In this document: positions 10,998 through 21,496 of the stretch, one piece after another
How the letters are laid out: each line of letters opens with the position of its first letter
Numbering within the stretch: position 1 is the stretch's first letter
DNA from: Petrosia ficiformis
Lineage: Eukaryota > Porifera > Demospongiae > Haplosclerida > Petrosiidae
DNA: 64,000 nucleotides
Assembly (NCBI GenBank): GCA_947044365.1
Contig: OX345641.1
Location: 4,434,460 to 4,498,459, forward strand
Direction of reading: 5' to 3'
Notes under the pieces: generated by a model
The model's input: only the letters and a program-made list of their open reading frames with translations
What the model was told of the DNA's origin: nothing
Databases searched by the model: none
Program-made: the position numbers and the translations under genes

Positions 10998-11822
10998 GCA
11001 GAATTTGTAACAACCAATGTGTGGACCTTCTCCTCAAGCTATTCTGTATACTTCGGCTTCGTGTCACCTGATGGAATGTGATTGGACTTGATTTCTATGC
11101 AGATCAAGATATAGCTTGCCATATAAATCAGCGATATGAATTTTCATGCCCAGTAGCCAACAAATATGTTCTTGTTTTAAACAACCGTATAGCAAATACG
11201 TGGAATACTGCAGAAATACCATTGGGATTTCCATTCTTTCGTAATGAACAAACTTCTATTATTGTCACATCTCTAGAGACTGCCTACTATATAAAAGTTC
11301 GAGCAGCAGATACAACATTCACTTATGAATTCTCATACAGGAATGAACATAAACCACATCAAGTCACAAGAATTCAATGCTATTATATAGCAATGCCTGT
11401 CCACCACCACCACCAGTTGTTCCACCTTCATGTATTATATGCCCTGATTGGTTATCGCATATCCAGCTATTCAATAGCCACAGCCATATATGTGTATGCT
11501 ACAGCACCTTATTCTGGTGATATGGCAATAGACATTATTTTGGGAGTACCATATCATAAAGATATTCCAGTGGCTCTCAAAGTGAAGGTATTTTTTGATG
11601 AAGATCCTCAAATTTTTTTTGTTGAGTGATTTGCAGATGAAAAGATTTTTACAAATCCCATTAAAGCTGGTAGCTTCTTCATTTTCATTATTATTCTGCA
11701 GAAACATGGATACAAATTGGATCTTGATGGAGATCACATCGCTAGCTTTGAACATGTGGTACCTCTTCCCTCTATTCCTGGTCCTGCTACTGTATGAGTC
11801 ATTGGAGTCACTCTATTCTTGA
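10998..11822 (+). pseudogene. Tandem-repeat galectin-like gene, frame-disrupted (left copy)
   Basis: The first galectin-like domain spans about 10998-11380: VYFGFVSPDG, then a break (TGA at 11069, +1 shift), then VIGLDFYADQDIACHINQRY, VLVLNN, W and FPFF, matching the galectin order of His-Asn-Arg-like, Asn, Trp and Phe-Pro-Phe positions. The second domain spans about 11500-11800: SGDMAIDI, DEDPQIF, NPIKAGSFFIF and YKLDLDGDHIASF. The second domain breaks after DPQIFFVE (stop at 11627-11629). The right-arm copy has different breaks, so the ancestor of both was probably a two-domain galectin. The shared first break could instead be an intron boundary I cannot resolve. An AATAAA-like signal follows at about 11826. 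Confidence 0.55.
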
Positions 11823-11998
11823 GCAAATAAAGGTGTGCTGAATGTTTTAGTCTGCACCATTTCTTTTGTAAACACTTGCAGTAGTGTAATAATGTTATCT
11901 TGTTTATATACAATGTTTTGTAGAATGATTTAAAAAAGAAATGATTATGTTTGAGATTAATAAATTTATATTCTTTACTTAATATTGCCTTCTTGTTG

Positions 11999-12078
11999 AC
12001 TATATATATATTATTTATATATACTTATATTTATAAAAAATATATATATATATAATATATATATATATATATTTATAA

Positions 12079-12107
<29 letters not shown>
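11999..12107. repeat. Long compound AT microsatellite
   Basis: Runs of TA interrupted by A-rich blocks. The right-arm equivalent (about 25185-25260) is shorter. Nothing else is recognised between the galectin relic and 12778 apart from AT-rich sequence. Confidence 0.85.
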
Positions 12108-12109
<2 letters not shown>

Positions 12110-12777
12110 ACAGTTGAATGCTGTAGAATTAATTTCCACGTCACCTTTAAACTAATATTATTGCTTGATTATATGTATCTTACCATGGCAGTAGTTCTTG
12201 CATTGCACATCAAATATTCAATAGGCCCTTAGGGTATATATATATAAATATTAATTTTGTTTCATTTGCCGAATTGCAGAGAAGCATCCCACAAAGTCTG
12301 GAAAAGTATAAACACAGATTTATTGGAGAATGATAGCATAATTATTTTGCATTTTAATTCCAAAAAAGTACCCAAAAAGGAAGATGTATATTTCATACTA
12401 CATAAGGTAAAACATAAAATGAACTCAAAAAAATAAGTTCACAAAAATCATGCCTTTTTGCTGTGTAAACAGTCATCATCACTATACCTATACTTATTAA
12501 TATATTCATATTATCATGATAGGTGTAAAATGAATAATAATAAAAATAATACAAATAATTAATTAGTACAATTAGCTACAACTGTAATATAACATTGAAA
12601 TTATAGCAATAATTATTATTATTCTTTTAATTATAGGGTTTAATGTTGATCAGTACATATCTGAAGATACATCAAGGTCTTCATCACACAGTATCAATCT
12701 TCCAACAGAAATACAAATTGTATACCAGAATTTATAATAATAATTGTAATTATAATTATTACAAGAATAAAAAAAAA

Positions 12778-13005
12778 AGAATTAAAGAGTATGTAGGGAT
12801 ATCAAAATGGAAAAAGCACACCCTTACATTCGCAACAAAATTAAACACTACTTACATGTAACAAACCTATATAAGATTGTTACATATATCAAAATAAAAA
12901 GCAAAACACAAAAAGTTAAAAACTTATGTAGCGTTGTTATGTGTAAGAGGTGTTTAATTTTGTTGCTAAGGTACCATCTTAATCTTGATCATCCCAATCT
13001 TATAG
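12778..13005. mobile_element. Fold-back MITE, family F1, left-arm second copy
   Basis: Contains the family blocks GCAACAAAATTAAACACTAC and, inverted, GGTGTTTAATTTTGTTGC, plus CTTATGTAGCGTTGTTATGTG inverted against the first half. It shares the GAGTATGTAGGGATAT end with the intron copy at 1999-2281. The mirror copy is at about 24285-24500. The ORFs at 12643-13058 derive from it and are not genes. Confidence 0.7.
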
Positions 13006-13403
13006 TACATAGATCATGCACCTTTCTCTTGATGATTGTGAAGGACTGCATGTCATGATCAATTACACACTGAGATCCAAGGAGTGTGGATAGGACTGTA
13101 CTGCAATAAATAGACAATGAGTCTTTAATATTAAAGATGATCATCGTTTTTGAAACAATCCATCTATAATTAAAGACAGAAGATACATTATGTAAATACG
13201 TGCATGTTTCAATGTATGTGTATACCATACTTATTTTGAAGAACATTGCAACTATTTGCATGCTACATCAAAAACTAACTGTATCCATAGTAGTAATATA
13301 AATTATTTTGAGTTTGTAAATAGTATAATTATAATAATTATACTCTCAAAAAGACGTTTTTTTTGTTGGATATATATAATATACTAGACTATACTAGACT
13401 ATA

Positions 13404-13589
13404 TGTTGGAAAAGCACTTAACAGAACTAATGTTAATTATTATTTTGTAACTATACACACACCCACATGTATTTAGGGTTTTTCCCTTCTCATGCTTTTG
13501 ATTATATATATACGTTGGAATTCTGATTTTTGTAGTTTTTTTTTGAGATAGTAAAAGTTGTTTGAGTCAACGTTGGAATAATTTCTTCA
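13404..13589 (+). repeat. copia 5' LTR
   Basis: 186 bp, starts TGTTGGAAAAGCAC and ends AATAATTTCTTCA. Paired with 18059-18243. Confidence 0.92.
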
Positions 13590-13606
13590 GGTTATGAACC
13601 CAGCAT
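13590..13606 (+). promoter_or_regulatory. Primer-binding site, initiator tRNA-Met half-molecule type
   Basis: Directly after the 5' LTR the sequence GGTTATGAACCCAGCATG is close to the copia-type primer site, which pairs with the anticodon stem-loop region of initiator tRNA-Met instead of the 3' CCA end. It fits copia-clade priming with a tRNA fragment. The assignment is from memory of the motif. Confidence 0.6.
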
Positions 13607-14534
13607 GTCTGACAAATACGTATCTATCGTTCCTCTGACTGGTACTAATTTTCCGACGTGGAAAGTACAGTGTCAAATGGCGCTCATGAAGGATCGACTT
13701 TGGGGAATAGTAAATGGATCTGAGACGGTACCTGAAGATGCCAGCGCTGAACGTCGGTCGAAGTTCGAAACAAGAAAAGACTGTGCCCTGGCTACTGTCG
13801 TGTTATCAATTGATCCGTCTTTGCTCTACCTAATTGGAGATCCCCGAGATCCAGTCACCGTATGGACAACGTTATCCAACCAGTTCCAGAAGAAAACCTG
13901 GGCCAATCGCCTAGCCCTTCGGCGCAAGCTGCATTCTGTACAACTACGAGAGGGACAATCTGTCCAAGATCATATTAAAGCCATGACAGAACTGTTCAAC
14001 GAACTAGCTGTGGTAGGAGACAACATTGACGATGATGATCGCGTCATATACCTTTTGGCCAGTCTTCCCGAGTCCTTCAACATACTTGTAACCGCATTGG
14101 AGGCAAGCAGTGATGTTCCTAAAATGGAGAATGTCATTGAGCGACTGCTACATGAAGAGCAGAAACTCAAAGACCGTAGCAGATCTGGAAGGACGAAAGA
14201 AGAGGCAATGACTGTGAAACACAAAAGAGGACCTCAGTGTTACTATTGTAAAAGGTTTGGACACATTAAACGAAACTGTCGAGAGTATGAAAAGAGTCAG
14301 TCACATAGTCAATCAAGATCTGGCAAGTTTAGGACTGGAGATGGAACAACCCACAAGGTCAACAGTATCAAAACAGTGGGAGTGCCAGATGTCAATTCAG
14401 ATAGTGATGAGGTGGGACTTGTGGTAATACATGCATTAGCAGTCAAAGGAGTTCTGAGCCAGTCTCAAAGGAAATGGATAATTGACTCTGGTGCTACAAG
14501 CCATATCTGTAACAACAAAGATATGTTTGTTTAG
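13605..14534 (+). pseudogene. gag: copia gag and start of protease, truncated by a stop
   Basis: 309 codons. The N-terminal part is the copia gag fold (starts MSDKYVSIVPLTGTNFPTWK, then QFQKKTWANRLALRRKL). A zinc knuckle CYYCKRFGHIKRNC (CX2CX4HX4C) lies near residue 208 and is followed by the aspartic protease motif DSGATSH near residue 294. An in-frame TAG ends it at 14532-14534; the same frame continues on the other side of the stop with normal copia sequence, so this is a single nonsense change, or less likely a read-through stop. Confidence 0.88.
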
Positions 14535-16325
14535 CTGATTCCTCTGAAGCATCCAGTTGAAATAAAATTAGGGGATGGACACTCCCTGAAGGCTACAGCC
14601 CAAGGTACTGTGAGTGTGAGAACTGTGTATGGTCAAAATAGATCTCGTAAATGTTCACTAACTGACGTACTGTTTGTTCCTGAGTTATCCTACAACCTAT
14701 TGAGTGTGCATAAAGTAGTTGAGAAAGGTAACAAGGTAAACTTCATCAATTCAAAGTGTATCATCAGAGATAGAAGGCAAAGATTGGTTGCTGTGGGTAT
14801 GTTACAGGACGGACTCTATCATGTGAGTACCGAACAAGTACACGTCAATTTAACCAGTGACCAAGTGTCCAGTCGTCGTCTATTCACAAATGAAGACCTA
14901 TCGCACTATAGGTATGGTCACCTTAGCGTGAAGAATCTACAGAAGTTAGCTCGTGATAACCTTGTTGAAGGTTACAACTATGTTCCCTCAAAGGAGATTC
15001 AGTTTTGTGAATCATGTTTAAAAGGCAAGCAGCATCGAAGCCCCTTTCCAAACAACTCAAACAGCAGAGCCAAAGAACCTCTAGAGTTAGTGCACACAGA
15101 TGTGTGTGGAAAACTCAACGAGAAGTCATTGAGTGGCTCTGAATATTTCCTTACATTTGTTGATGACTACACACGATACATCTGGGTATACGTGATGAGA
15201 AACAAGTCGGATATCTTCAAACAATTCACAGAGTGGATGGCTATGGCTGAACAGTTAACAGGAAAACGCCTAAAGGTACTTAGAAGCGACAATGGCGGTG
15301 AATATACTTCATCAGAATTCGAAGAATATCTGAAACAGAATGGAGTTATACATCAACTCACGGTTCCTAAATGTCCTGAACAGAATGCCATAGCCAAAAG
15401 GCTGAATAGAACACTGGTAGAAATGGTCCATTCAATGTTGGCCAGTTCCATTTTGCCACCGAGGTTTCGGGCAGAAGCGCTCAATACAGCGACCTATCTC
15501 CGTAATCGTTGCCCTTATCGAGCTGTTGAAGGGAAGACACCATTTGAATTACTAACTGGAGCAAAACCCAATGTGGGACTTCTGAGAATCTTTGGCTGTG
15601 CTGCATATTGTCATATTCTGGATGATGAGCGACATAAATTAGATTTAAAATCAAGAAAGTGCATCTTCCTCGCTTACTCAGAGAATAGAAAAGGTTACCC
15701 ATTGTATGACAGCAAAAGGCAAAGGATAGTCCATAGTAGAGATGTTGTTTTCGACGAGACCACAAATGGATTCGAGAAGGAGAATAATGCATCTCACAAA
15801 CAACAGTATATCCGAATTAATATAGAAGATGATGTGGATAACATCCAGGCATCAGACGAGACCACGGAAACTGATACAAGTCAAAATGAACAAAAACACA
15901 CGGAAGAACCAACATTGAGAAGGTCTACCCGCATGCCTCCTGATTACTACAAAACTTATGTTAACGTTGCTGAAAATGTGATGGAACCCACCACGGTAAA
16001 TAAAGCATTGACTGGAGATGAAAGAGAGAAATGGAAAGAGGCTATGGAAGCTGAGTTTGCATCCTTGAAGTCAAACAAAGTCTGGGAATTAGTGAGACCA
16101 CCAAAAGAGGCTCCAGTAATAAGTTGCAAGTGGGTTTTTAAACGAAAAGTAGGAGAGAATGGTCTGGTTGAGAGATACAAGGCTCGTCTTGTGGCCCAAG
16201 GGTATACACAGAGACCCGGTCTGGACTACGAGGAGACTTTCTCACCAGTTGTGAGATTCGAATCACTTCGTGTTGTTCTTGCATTGGCTGCTCACCGAGA
16301 TTTAAAGGTTCATCAAATGGATGTA
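14535..16325 (+). pseudogene. pol: copia protease/integrase and start of reverse transcriptase
   Basis: Same frame as gag; the first Met of the open stretch is at 14610. The integrase zinc site (HYRYGH..CESC) is near residues 98-136. The catalytic Asp residues are in LVHTDVCG and VLRSDNGGEY. The third catalytic position, in NAIAKRLNRT, is Lys where copia integrases have Glu (NGVAERMNRT type), so strand transfer should be lost. RT begins around KVGENGLVERYKARLVAQG and stops at HQMDV where the 509-bp TA element enters. The element contributes the spurious residues up to the stop at 16368. Confidence 0.88.
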
Positions 16326-16757
16326 ACAAGTGTATATAGAGAAAAAAACATCCCTATATTTGCTTTGTGATGACTATGTATTAAGCATTGCTGATGGCAC
16401 TAGTGTCTCTACCTTTCTGTGTACTCCTGGGGCCTGAAGACGTAAGTGTAAGCCTAATTGCAGTCTAAATACACAGATGTCTGATGAACTGAATGAGGTA
16501 CTCCTTCAAGGTTCTAAATGATGACTTCCTCGTGTCTGAAACTCAATAACTTATCATACTTACTTGTTAAAGATTCTTGCATAATATCTATACTGTTTCT
16601 CTGCTATATACAACAGTTATTAGCAGTTTTACATCCTTTCTGAATCTTCCTGGCTGGTCTGTGGTTAAACGCGCGCTCTTTTACGCGCCACGCCCATTAA
16701 TTGACCGAGCCCCCCGGCTAACTACGTATACAACGCATAGTCGCACAAGTGACACAA

Positions 16758-16791
<34 letters not shown>

Positions 16792-16834
16792 TAAATCCCG
16801 TGGAAAGCAATTATAGGGATGGCCCTACGGGCCA
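16326..16834. mobile_element. 509-bp TA-flanked non-autonomous element nested in copia RT
   Basis: It lies between TA duplications (16324-16325, 16835-16836) exactly inside the codons for the conserved RT motif HQMDV..KTAFINGEL. Removing it and one TA restores that motif. The ends carry imperfect inverted repeats (CATCCCTATATTTGCTTTG and CCATCCCTATAATTGCTTTCC on the other strand). A longer 746-bp relative is at 28575-29320. No ORF of note; GC-rich patch GGTTAAACGCGCGCTC near 16662 and a TA run at 16760. Confidence 0.88.
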
Positions 16835-17370
16835 TAAAAACAGCTTTCATCAACGGTGAGCTGAACAATCTGATCTATATGAAACAGCCAGAAGCTTTTG
16901 TGAAGAAAGGTCAAGAGGGTCTCATATGCAAATTGAAACGGAGCATATATGGACTTAAACAGTCCCCGAGGTGCTGGAATTCAGCATTGGATGTCCACTT
17001 GAGAAGCATTGGCTTTGTCCAGACAAAAAGTGATCCATGTATATACGTTGCTGAAGAAGGAGAACCTTTCATCATTGCAATCTATGTAGATGATATTCTT
17101 CTAGCAGGTCAGACTGATGTACGTATAGCAGAAGTGAAAGACGCACTAACCAATCGTTTCGATATCAAAGATCTGGGTCAGGTTAATAGTTTTCTTGGAG
17201 TGAAAATTATCCAGAATTTGGAGAAAGGTACTATATGGGCCGGCCAACCATCCTACACCAAAAGCATCTTGAAACACTTCAACATGAGAGATGCAAAGGC
17301 AGCCAAAACTCCAGTGAATTCCTCTCTGAAGCTCATCAAAGCACTGGATGACTCTGAATGCATTGATTAA
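16835..17370 (+). pseudogene. pol: copia reverse transcriptase, central part
   Basis: Resumes at KTAFINGELNNLIYMKQPEA right after the nested element. The core RT motifs follow: LICKLKRSIYGLKQSPRCW, then AIYVDDILLAG with the catalytic Asp pair near 17089-17094. It ends at an in-frame TAA (17368-17370) after ALDDSECID; the next codons ([13 protein letters not shown]) are normal copia sequence, so this is another nonsense change. Confidence 0.9.
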
Positions 17371-18051
17371 GAGCTTTACCAATCTACTGTTGGCAAACTG
17401 TTGTACTTGAGCACTCGTCCCCGTCCAGATATTGCTTTCGCAGTCTCAAAGGTTGCAAGATACACATCTAAACCCACTGTGGAACACTGGAAAGCCGTCA
17501 AACACATTTTTAGATATCTTGTTGGAACCATCAATCATGGAATATTATTCAGCAGAAGTGAGTGTATTGGATACTCCGATGCAGACTGGGGAGGAGACCT
17601 TGACGATAGAAAGTCTACCTCAGGATTTATTTACCAGATAGGGGAAGGACCAGTAAGCTGGAGCAGTTGTAAGCAAAACAGTGTTGCCCTTTCGACTTCT
17701 GAAGCCGAGTATGTAGCTCTGGCATCTGCAGCACAGGAAGCCATCTGGTTACGTCAACTGATGTCCGAATTGACCAAGACTCCTATCAAGACGATAACCA
17801 TCAATGAAGACAACCAGTCTGCAATATGCTTATCAAAGAATCCACAATTTCATGGACGGAGTAAGCACATATCCATTAAACACCATTTTTTAAGAGATCA
17901 AGTGAAAGAAGGCTCGATCGAAGTCAAGTATTGTCGTACGGAAGAAATGATCGCTGACATGTTTACAAAGGGTCTTAGTGGAGAACGATTTATGAAATTA
18001 AGAAGAATGGCTATTGTTCAAGAACTGCTGAACTTAGTGTCTGTCAAGTGA
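17371..18051 (+). pseudogene. pol: copia RNase H and C-terminal part of pol
   Basis: Continues the same frame from ELYQSTVG. Copia RNase H signatures are clear: [19 protein letters not shown] with catalytic Asp, [27 protein letters not shown] and [13 protein letters not shown]. The stop is just upstream of the polypurine tract (GTGAGAAGGAG) and the 3' LTR at 18059. Confidence 0.9.
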
Positions 18052-18058
18052 GAAGGAG

Positions 18059-18243
18059 TGTTGGGAAAGCACTTAACAGAACTAATGTTAATTATTATTT
18101 TGTAACTATACACACACCCAAATGTATTTAGGGTTTTTCCCTTCTCATGCTTTTGATTATATATATACGTTGGAATTCTGATTTGTGTAGTTTTTTTTGA
18201 GATAGTAAAAGTTGTTTGAGTCAACGTTGGAATAATTTCTTCA
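18059..18243 (+). repeat. copia 3' LTR
   Basis: 185 bp, TGTTGGGAAAGCAC to AATAATTTCTTCA, followed by the target duplication CTATA. It differs from the 5' LTR at three bases and one T in a homopolymer by eye. Confidence 0.92.
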
Positions 18244-18311
18244 CTATACAAGTAGCTGGAGTTTAAACACATCAATTGTATTTGAAAGTCTTTGAAATTA
18301 ATGCATGAGAT

Positions 18312-18539
18312 TTGGTCACATGTATGATCTGTTTTATTATTATGGCATTATTAGCCATATTTCTGTATTATAACAAAGATTTTGAGCCTGAGAACACCTA
18401 TACTAAAGGAAAATGTTGTTCTCAGCAATTCAGCCATCATGCCATCATCAACCATGAAGACGCATTTTCATCCAGTAAACCAAACCAACTCAAGGTTGAA
18501 GAAAGTATGAGAGCAAAGGATATGACTGAACTACATTAA
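18312..18539 (+). CDS. 75-codon ORF with N-terminal membrane segment, unknown (left copy)
   Basis: A hydrophobic start (VTCMICFIIMALLAIFLYY) is followed by a polar, Cys-containing tail (GKCCSQQFSHH). The right arm has the same ORF, same stop, at 23663-23887 minus. The two differ at about 16 residues and by one in-frame codon deletion, so the frame is kept but the sequence is not strongly constrained. No family recognised and no flanking splice sites defined. Could be chance. Confidence 0.25.
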   Translation: MVTCMICFIIMALLAIFLYYNKDFEPENTYTKGKCCSQQFSHHAIINHEDAFSSSKPNQLKVEESMRAKDMTELH

Positions 18540-20162
18540 ACATGTAAATGATATACTCTATTTTAATGAAAAATGGAGAGAAAGCCCAGTACTAATCAAA
18601 ATGATAAGCTACGTTACCAACTCACAGGAAATATCAGCTATCAAATATCACACATGACATTATGAGGTGAATAGAGAACAGCAAATATTCAGTTGTTAAA
18701 CAAATACCTTCAGTACCTAAGATGAGTCTGAAGGATCTAGCACACTGTGAAATGATTCTTCAGCTTCTTACATCTTGCCATTGTAAAAATGAGTATATTG
18801 TAGTTAATTACAAGTGTGTCCACACCTCTGTCTAGTTGTAGCTCTTCACACTAGACTTCATCTTCTCCAAATGTGCTCACACTCGATTCTAAAGTGAACT
18901 GTCACAGTTTTCACTTCCTCCTATTTGCTCTATAGAACATACAATCTGGGCAATTAGCACCCATATATATACAATGTAACTGCAGGATGATCCTTTTCAG
19001 TAAAACTTCACCAGTTTTAGGAAGAATTTGGAAGGGCTGTTAGTATCCATGCCTCAATGAATGCTAATCAAACAAATCATCTTCAACAGATGTCTGACTG
19101 TGTTTATATCTCTCTTCTCTCAGCGAACTCTTAATGAATAGATACTTGGTAAAGGAGGAGGGGGGTATTGCATACTGTTGGGTGTGGTTCAAGAAAGTGA
19201 ATGGTTAAGATATGCCATCCCTGTTTCCTCAGCTATTACACCGACAGCTGTAGAAAATTTCAAAAGCTGTATCGCATAAGAATAAATGATGTAATTGCTG
19301 AAATGCAGCAGATTAGAGAAACCATTTACCCATGATAGTGGTATTATACTGTATTATGGTACTGATGACAGTGATTGGTCAGCTGATGAAACAGTACGTG
19401 GCTGAGTATATCACACCAGTGGAATTCATTGTCAGAAGCTGAATTGATATAATTACGCTTCATAATTGCATGTGTTGTGTTAAAAGAAGAATAACATTGT
19501 GGTAATTAAGAAGACTACATTGGAAGAAAAATTAATAGTACCAGTTTCTGAGTCAGAAAAAGTATATGTCACCTTCTAAGAAAAGTATTCTTTCAAAACG
19601 TAGAGCAACAGTGAAGAGATGGACCAGTAGACGGAAAGAGAAGTAGTAGAGTGTCGACTGTTATCATGCAAACACTCCAGAAGAATAAGCCAAAGTGGAA
19701 AGACAGTGAAAAGTATGTTGTAGACTGCAATTTTTGAACGGATGCTTGGGGTGTACTTGCATTTACTAGCAATACCCATCTACACCAGAAAGTAATGTAC
19801 GAACGTACACAACAGCATCTTCAGCATGTTTAGTAGTATCAATTTTTGCATGGTACTGTGTGGAAATTTGTAATATATACACATTTTTAGCATCCTACAT
19901 GAAAATTAATTATTAAGATACATCAGTTGAATGCAATTCCTATAGCGCTCAATAATTTTATAATTATTGTGATTAGTTGAACAAACATACTATTATGTAT
20001 TTCGGTAAGTAGGAATCCTGAATGCTTAGTGGCATGCTCTTGGACTACTTAAATGACAGAAGTTTGAGCATTTAAAATGAACAACCATTTCTTGTTTTAC
20101 AAAACAACCCTCAAATATTCAAATCAATTCATTATGTACCTTATTGATCACATCTATAATCG
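18540..20162. other. Inner part of left arm, no gene recognised
   Basis: AT-rich with scattered short open stretches that appear in both arms (for example the reading MVKICHPCF..FQKLYRIRINDV at 19202-19320 plus, mirrored at 22776-23000 minus) but with stops and no recognised domain. The right arm carries about 540 extra bases (about 21762-22305) absent here, where the left sequence jumps from ATTTGTAATATATAC to AGCATCC near 19870-19890. Confidence 0.5.
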
Positions 20163-21496
20163 TTTCCTTGTGCTTGTTTAGAATGTGCTTTCAGACTCTA
20201 TCAACAATGAATTTATCTTTGTTACCATGACCTTCAAGCTGTGGCCATGATCACACAATCTATAAAATGTTCAGAAATAATAGAGTAATATAGAATAGGT
20301 AACATTTTTGTTTATATCAACAATCTAGAAAAAACATACAATTCATAAACTACTTCCATTCATGCCAATTAATCTTTTGTTAAAGATCTGTAATTATTAC
20401 TATCTAATTCTTATCGGACTATACAACTACTGAATAGCTAACTCACCACAAGTATCAAATCAAAGGGGGTGGGGTTTAGTTTACAAATTACATGTGAGCT
20501 ATACTATTATAAATTTTGATAAATCTTCAGTGGTTGGTTGTATATTACTATCAAAGGTTTTAGTGATTGACTTAGCATATGCACTATTACATCAGTGGCA
20601 TTTTAACAATGCATGTACAGTAACATTACTTGAAGATAGTAGTGGATTGCTTGAAGTATGATTGTAGTTTTAAAGTGTTACTATTATAGTGTATCACATG
20701 CAGCCTAATCCCATATTAGAGAATCCCATCTGTTAAAGTATTCTAATTAGCTATACTTACAGTAGATTGTGATATGATGATGATTATGAAACGAAGCAAA
20801 AAGCAAAATGCAGAGCAAAAAAAAACAATGAGTTACATTTTCTTGAAATGAATAGGAAATATGGGATTGTGTAAAACTTGAATAAAGTACATATGAACAT
20901 TGCAAATACCTAAGTTTTTTTGTGACATTTTCAAATCATATTTCCTAATTATGAGACATTTCATGTTAACATGATTATAATGTTAATAATAACAAAACTT
21001 ATTAAAAAATTATATAAATTATACACTTGGTTGAATTAACAAATAACTTTTCACAATGAGAATTGCAAAAATTATTATTATAACAAAGCAGATAGCTAAT
21101 AATATTTTTCTTGTATGTATATAGTCTTAGTTAGTATGTAAATAAAATTGGAATGCATAATTATACATAATTATTATGCATGTGAATTATCTTATAAACA
21201 TTTTTACTATTCGGGGTTCTATAATATACAGGGGTATAGCTTCTACCTCAAAACTTACTTCAGCCAGGTGCATTTGTTATGGCACAACTTACAGAAAGGA
21301 TGCACAGAATTCTACCCCAAACTTAAAATTCCTAGATATAACCATGCTATTATAAATATACAAAATAATATTCTTGTAGTGATAACATTAATTAACGATT
21401 TTAATTAAAATTATGATTATAATTATGTCTAGTTATATAATTATTATAAGCAACTGAACTGATAAACAAAGCAATTATGAATAATAATTATTAAAT
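20163..21496. other. Spacer between the inverted arms
   Basis: About 1.33 kb of unique, very AT-rich sequence. The arms meet it at GTACCTTATTGATCACATCTATA (20133 onward) and its mirror at 21497. The one longer ORF (21148-21408) is low complexity and unrecognised. I see no transposase, tRNA or origin-like feature that would explain how the arms formed. Confidence 0.75.

Larger units (their letters stand above)
13404..18243 (+). mobile_element. Ty1/copia LTR retrotransposon, defective
   Basis: The element is bounded by LTRs at 13404-13589 and 18059-18243 (TG..CA), with a 5-bp target duplication CTATA on both sides. The right arm carries the empty site near 23945-23955. The internal region encodes gag, protease, integrase, reverse transcriptase and RNase H in copia order (integrase before RT). 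It is broken by an in-frame TAG at 14532, a 509-bp element at 16326-16834 and an in-frame TAA at 17368. Integrase also lacks its catalytic Glu. The LTRs differ at three bases and one T-run length by my alignment, so the insertion is younger than the split of the arms. Confidence 0.95.
1446..20162. repeat. Left arm of a giant imperfect inverted repeat
   Basis: This segment is the reverse complement of about 21497-37100. Matching landmarks are the receptor terminal exons (1589-1779 and 36752-36945), receptor exon 1 (8107-8334 and 30414-30641), a 63-codon ORF (9195-9386 and 29356-29547), a galectin fragment (10998-11822 and 25428-26275) and sequence near the centre (19990-20162 and 21497-21690). 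The left arm is longer mainly because a copia element (13404-18243) sits only here. Boundaries are good to a few tens of bases. Confidence 0.93.

Noticed and set aside
14532..14534. Programmed read-through of the TAG between copia protease segments
   Set aside because: A second in-frame stop at 17368, a nested insertion and loss of the integrase Glu point to simple decay.
15481..15792. Minus-strand 103-codon ORF in copia pol
   Set aside because: Antisense of integrase coding sequence; no recognisable protein.
16326..16834. The copia interruption as an intron
   Set aside because: It has TA duplications and inverted ends, a sister copy elsewhere, and no GT-AG boundaries restoring the frame.
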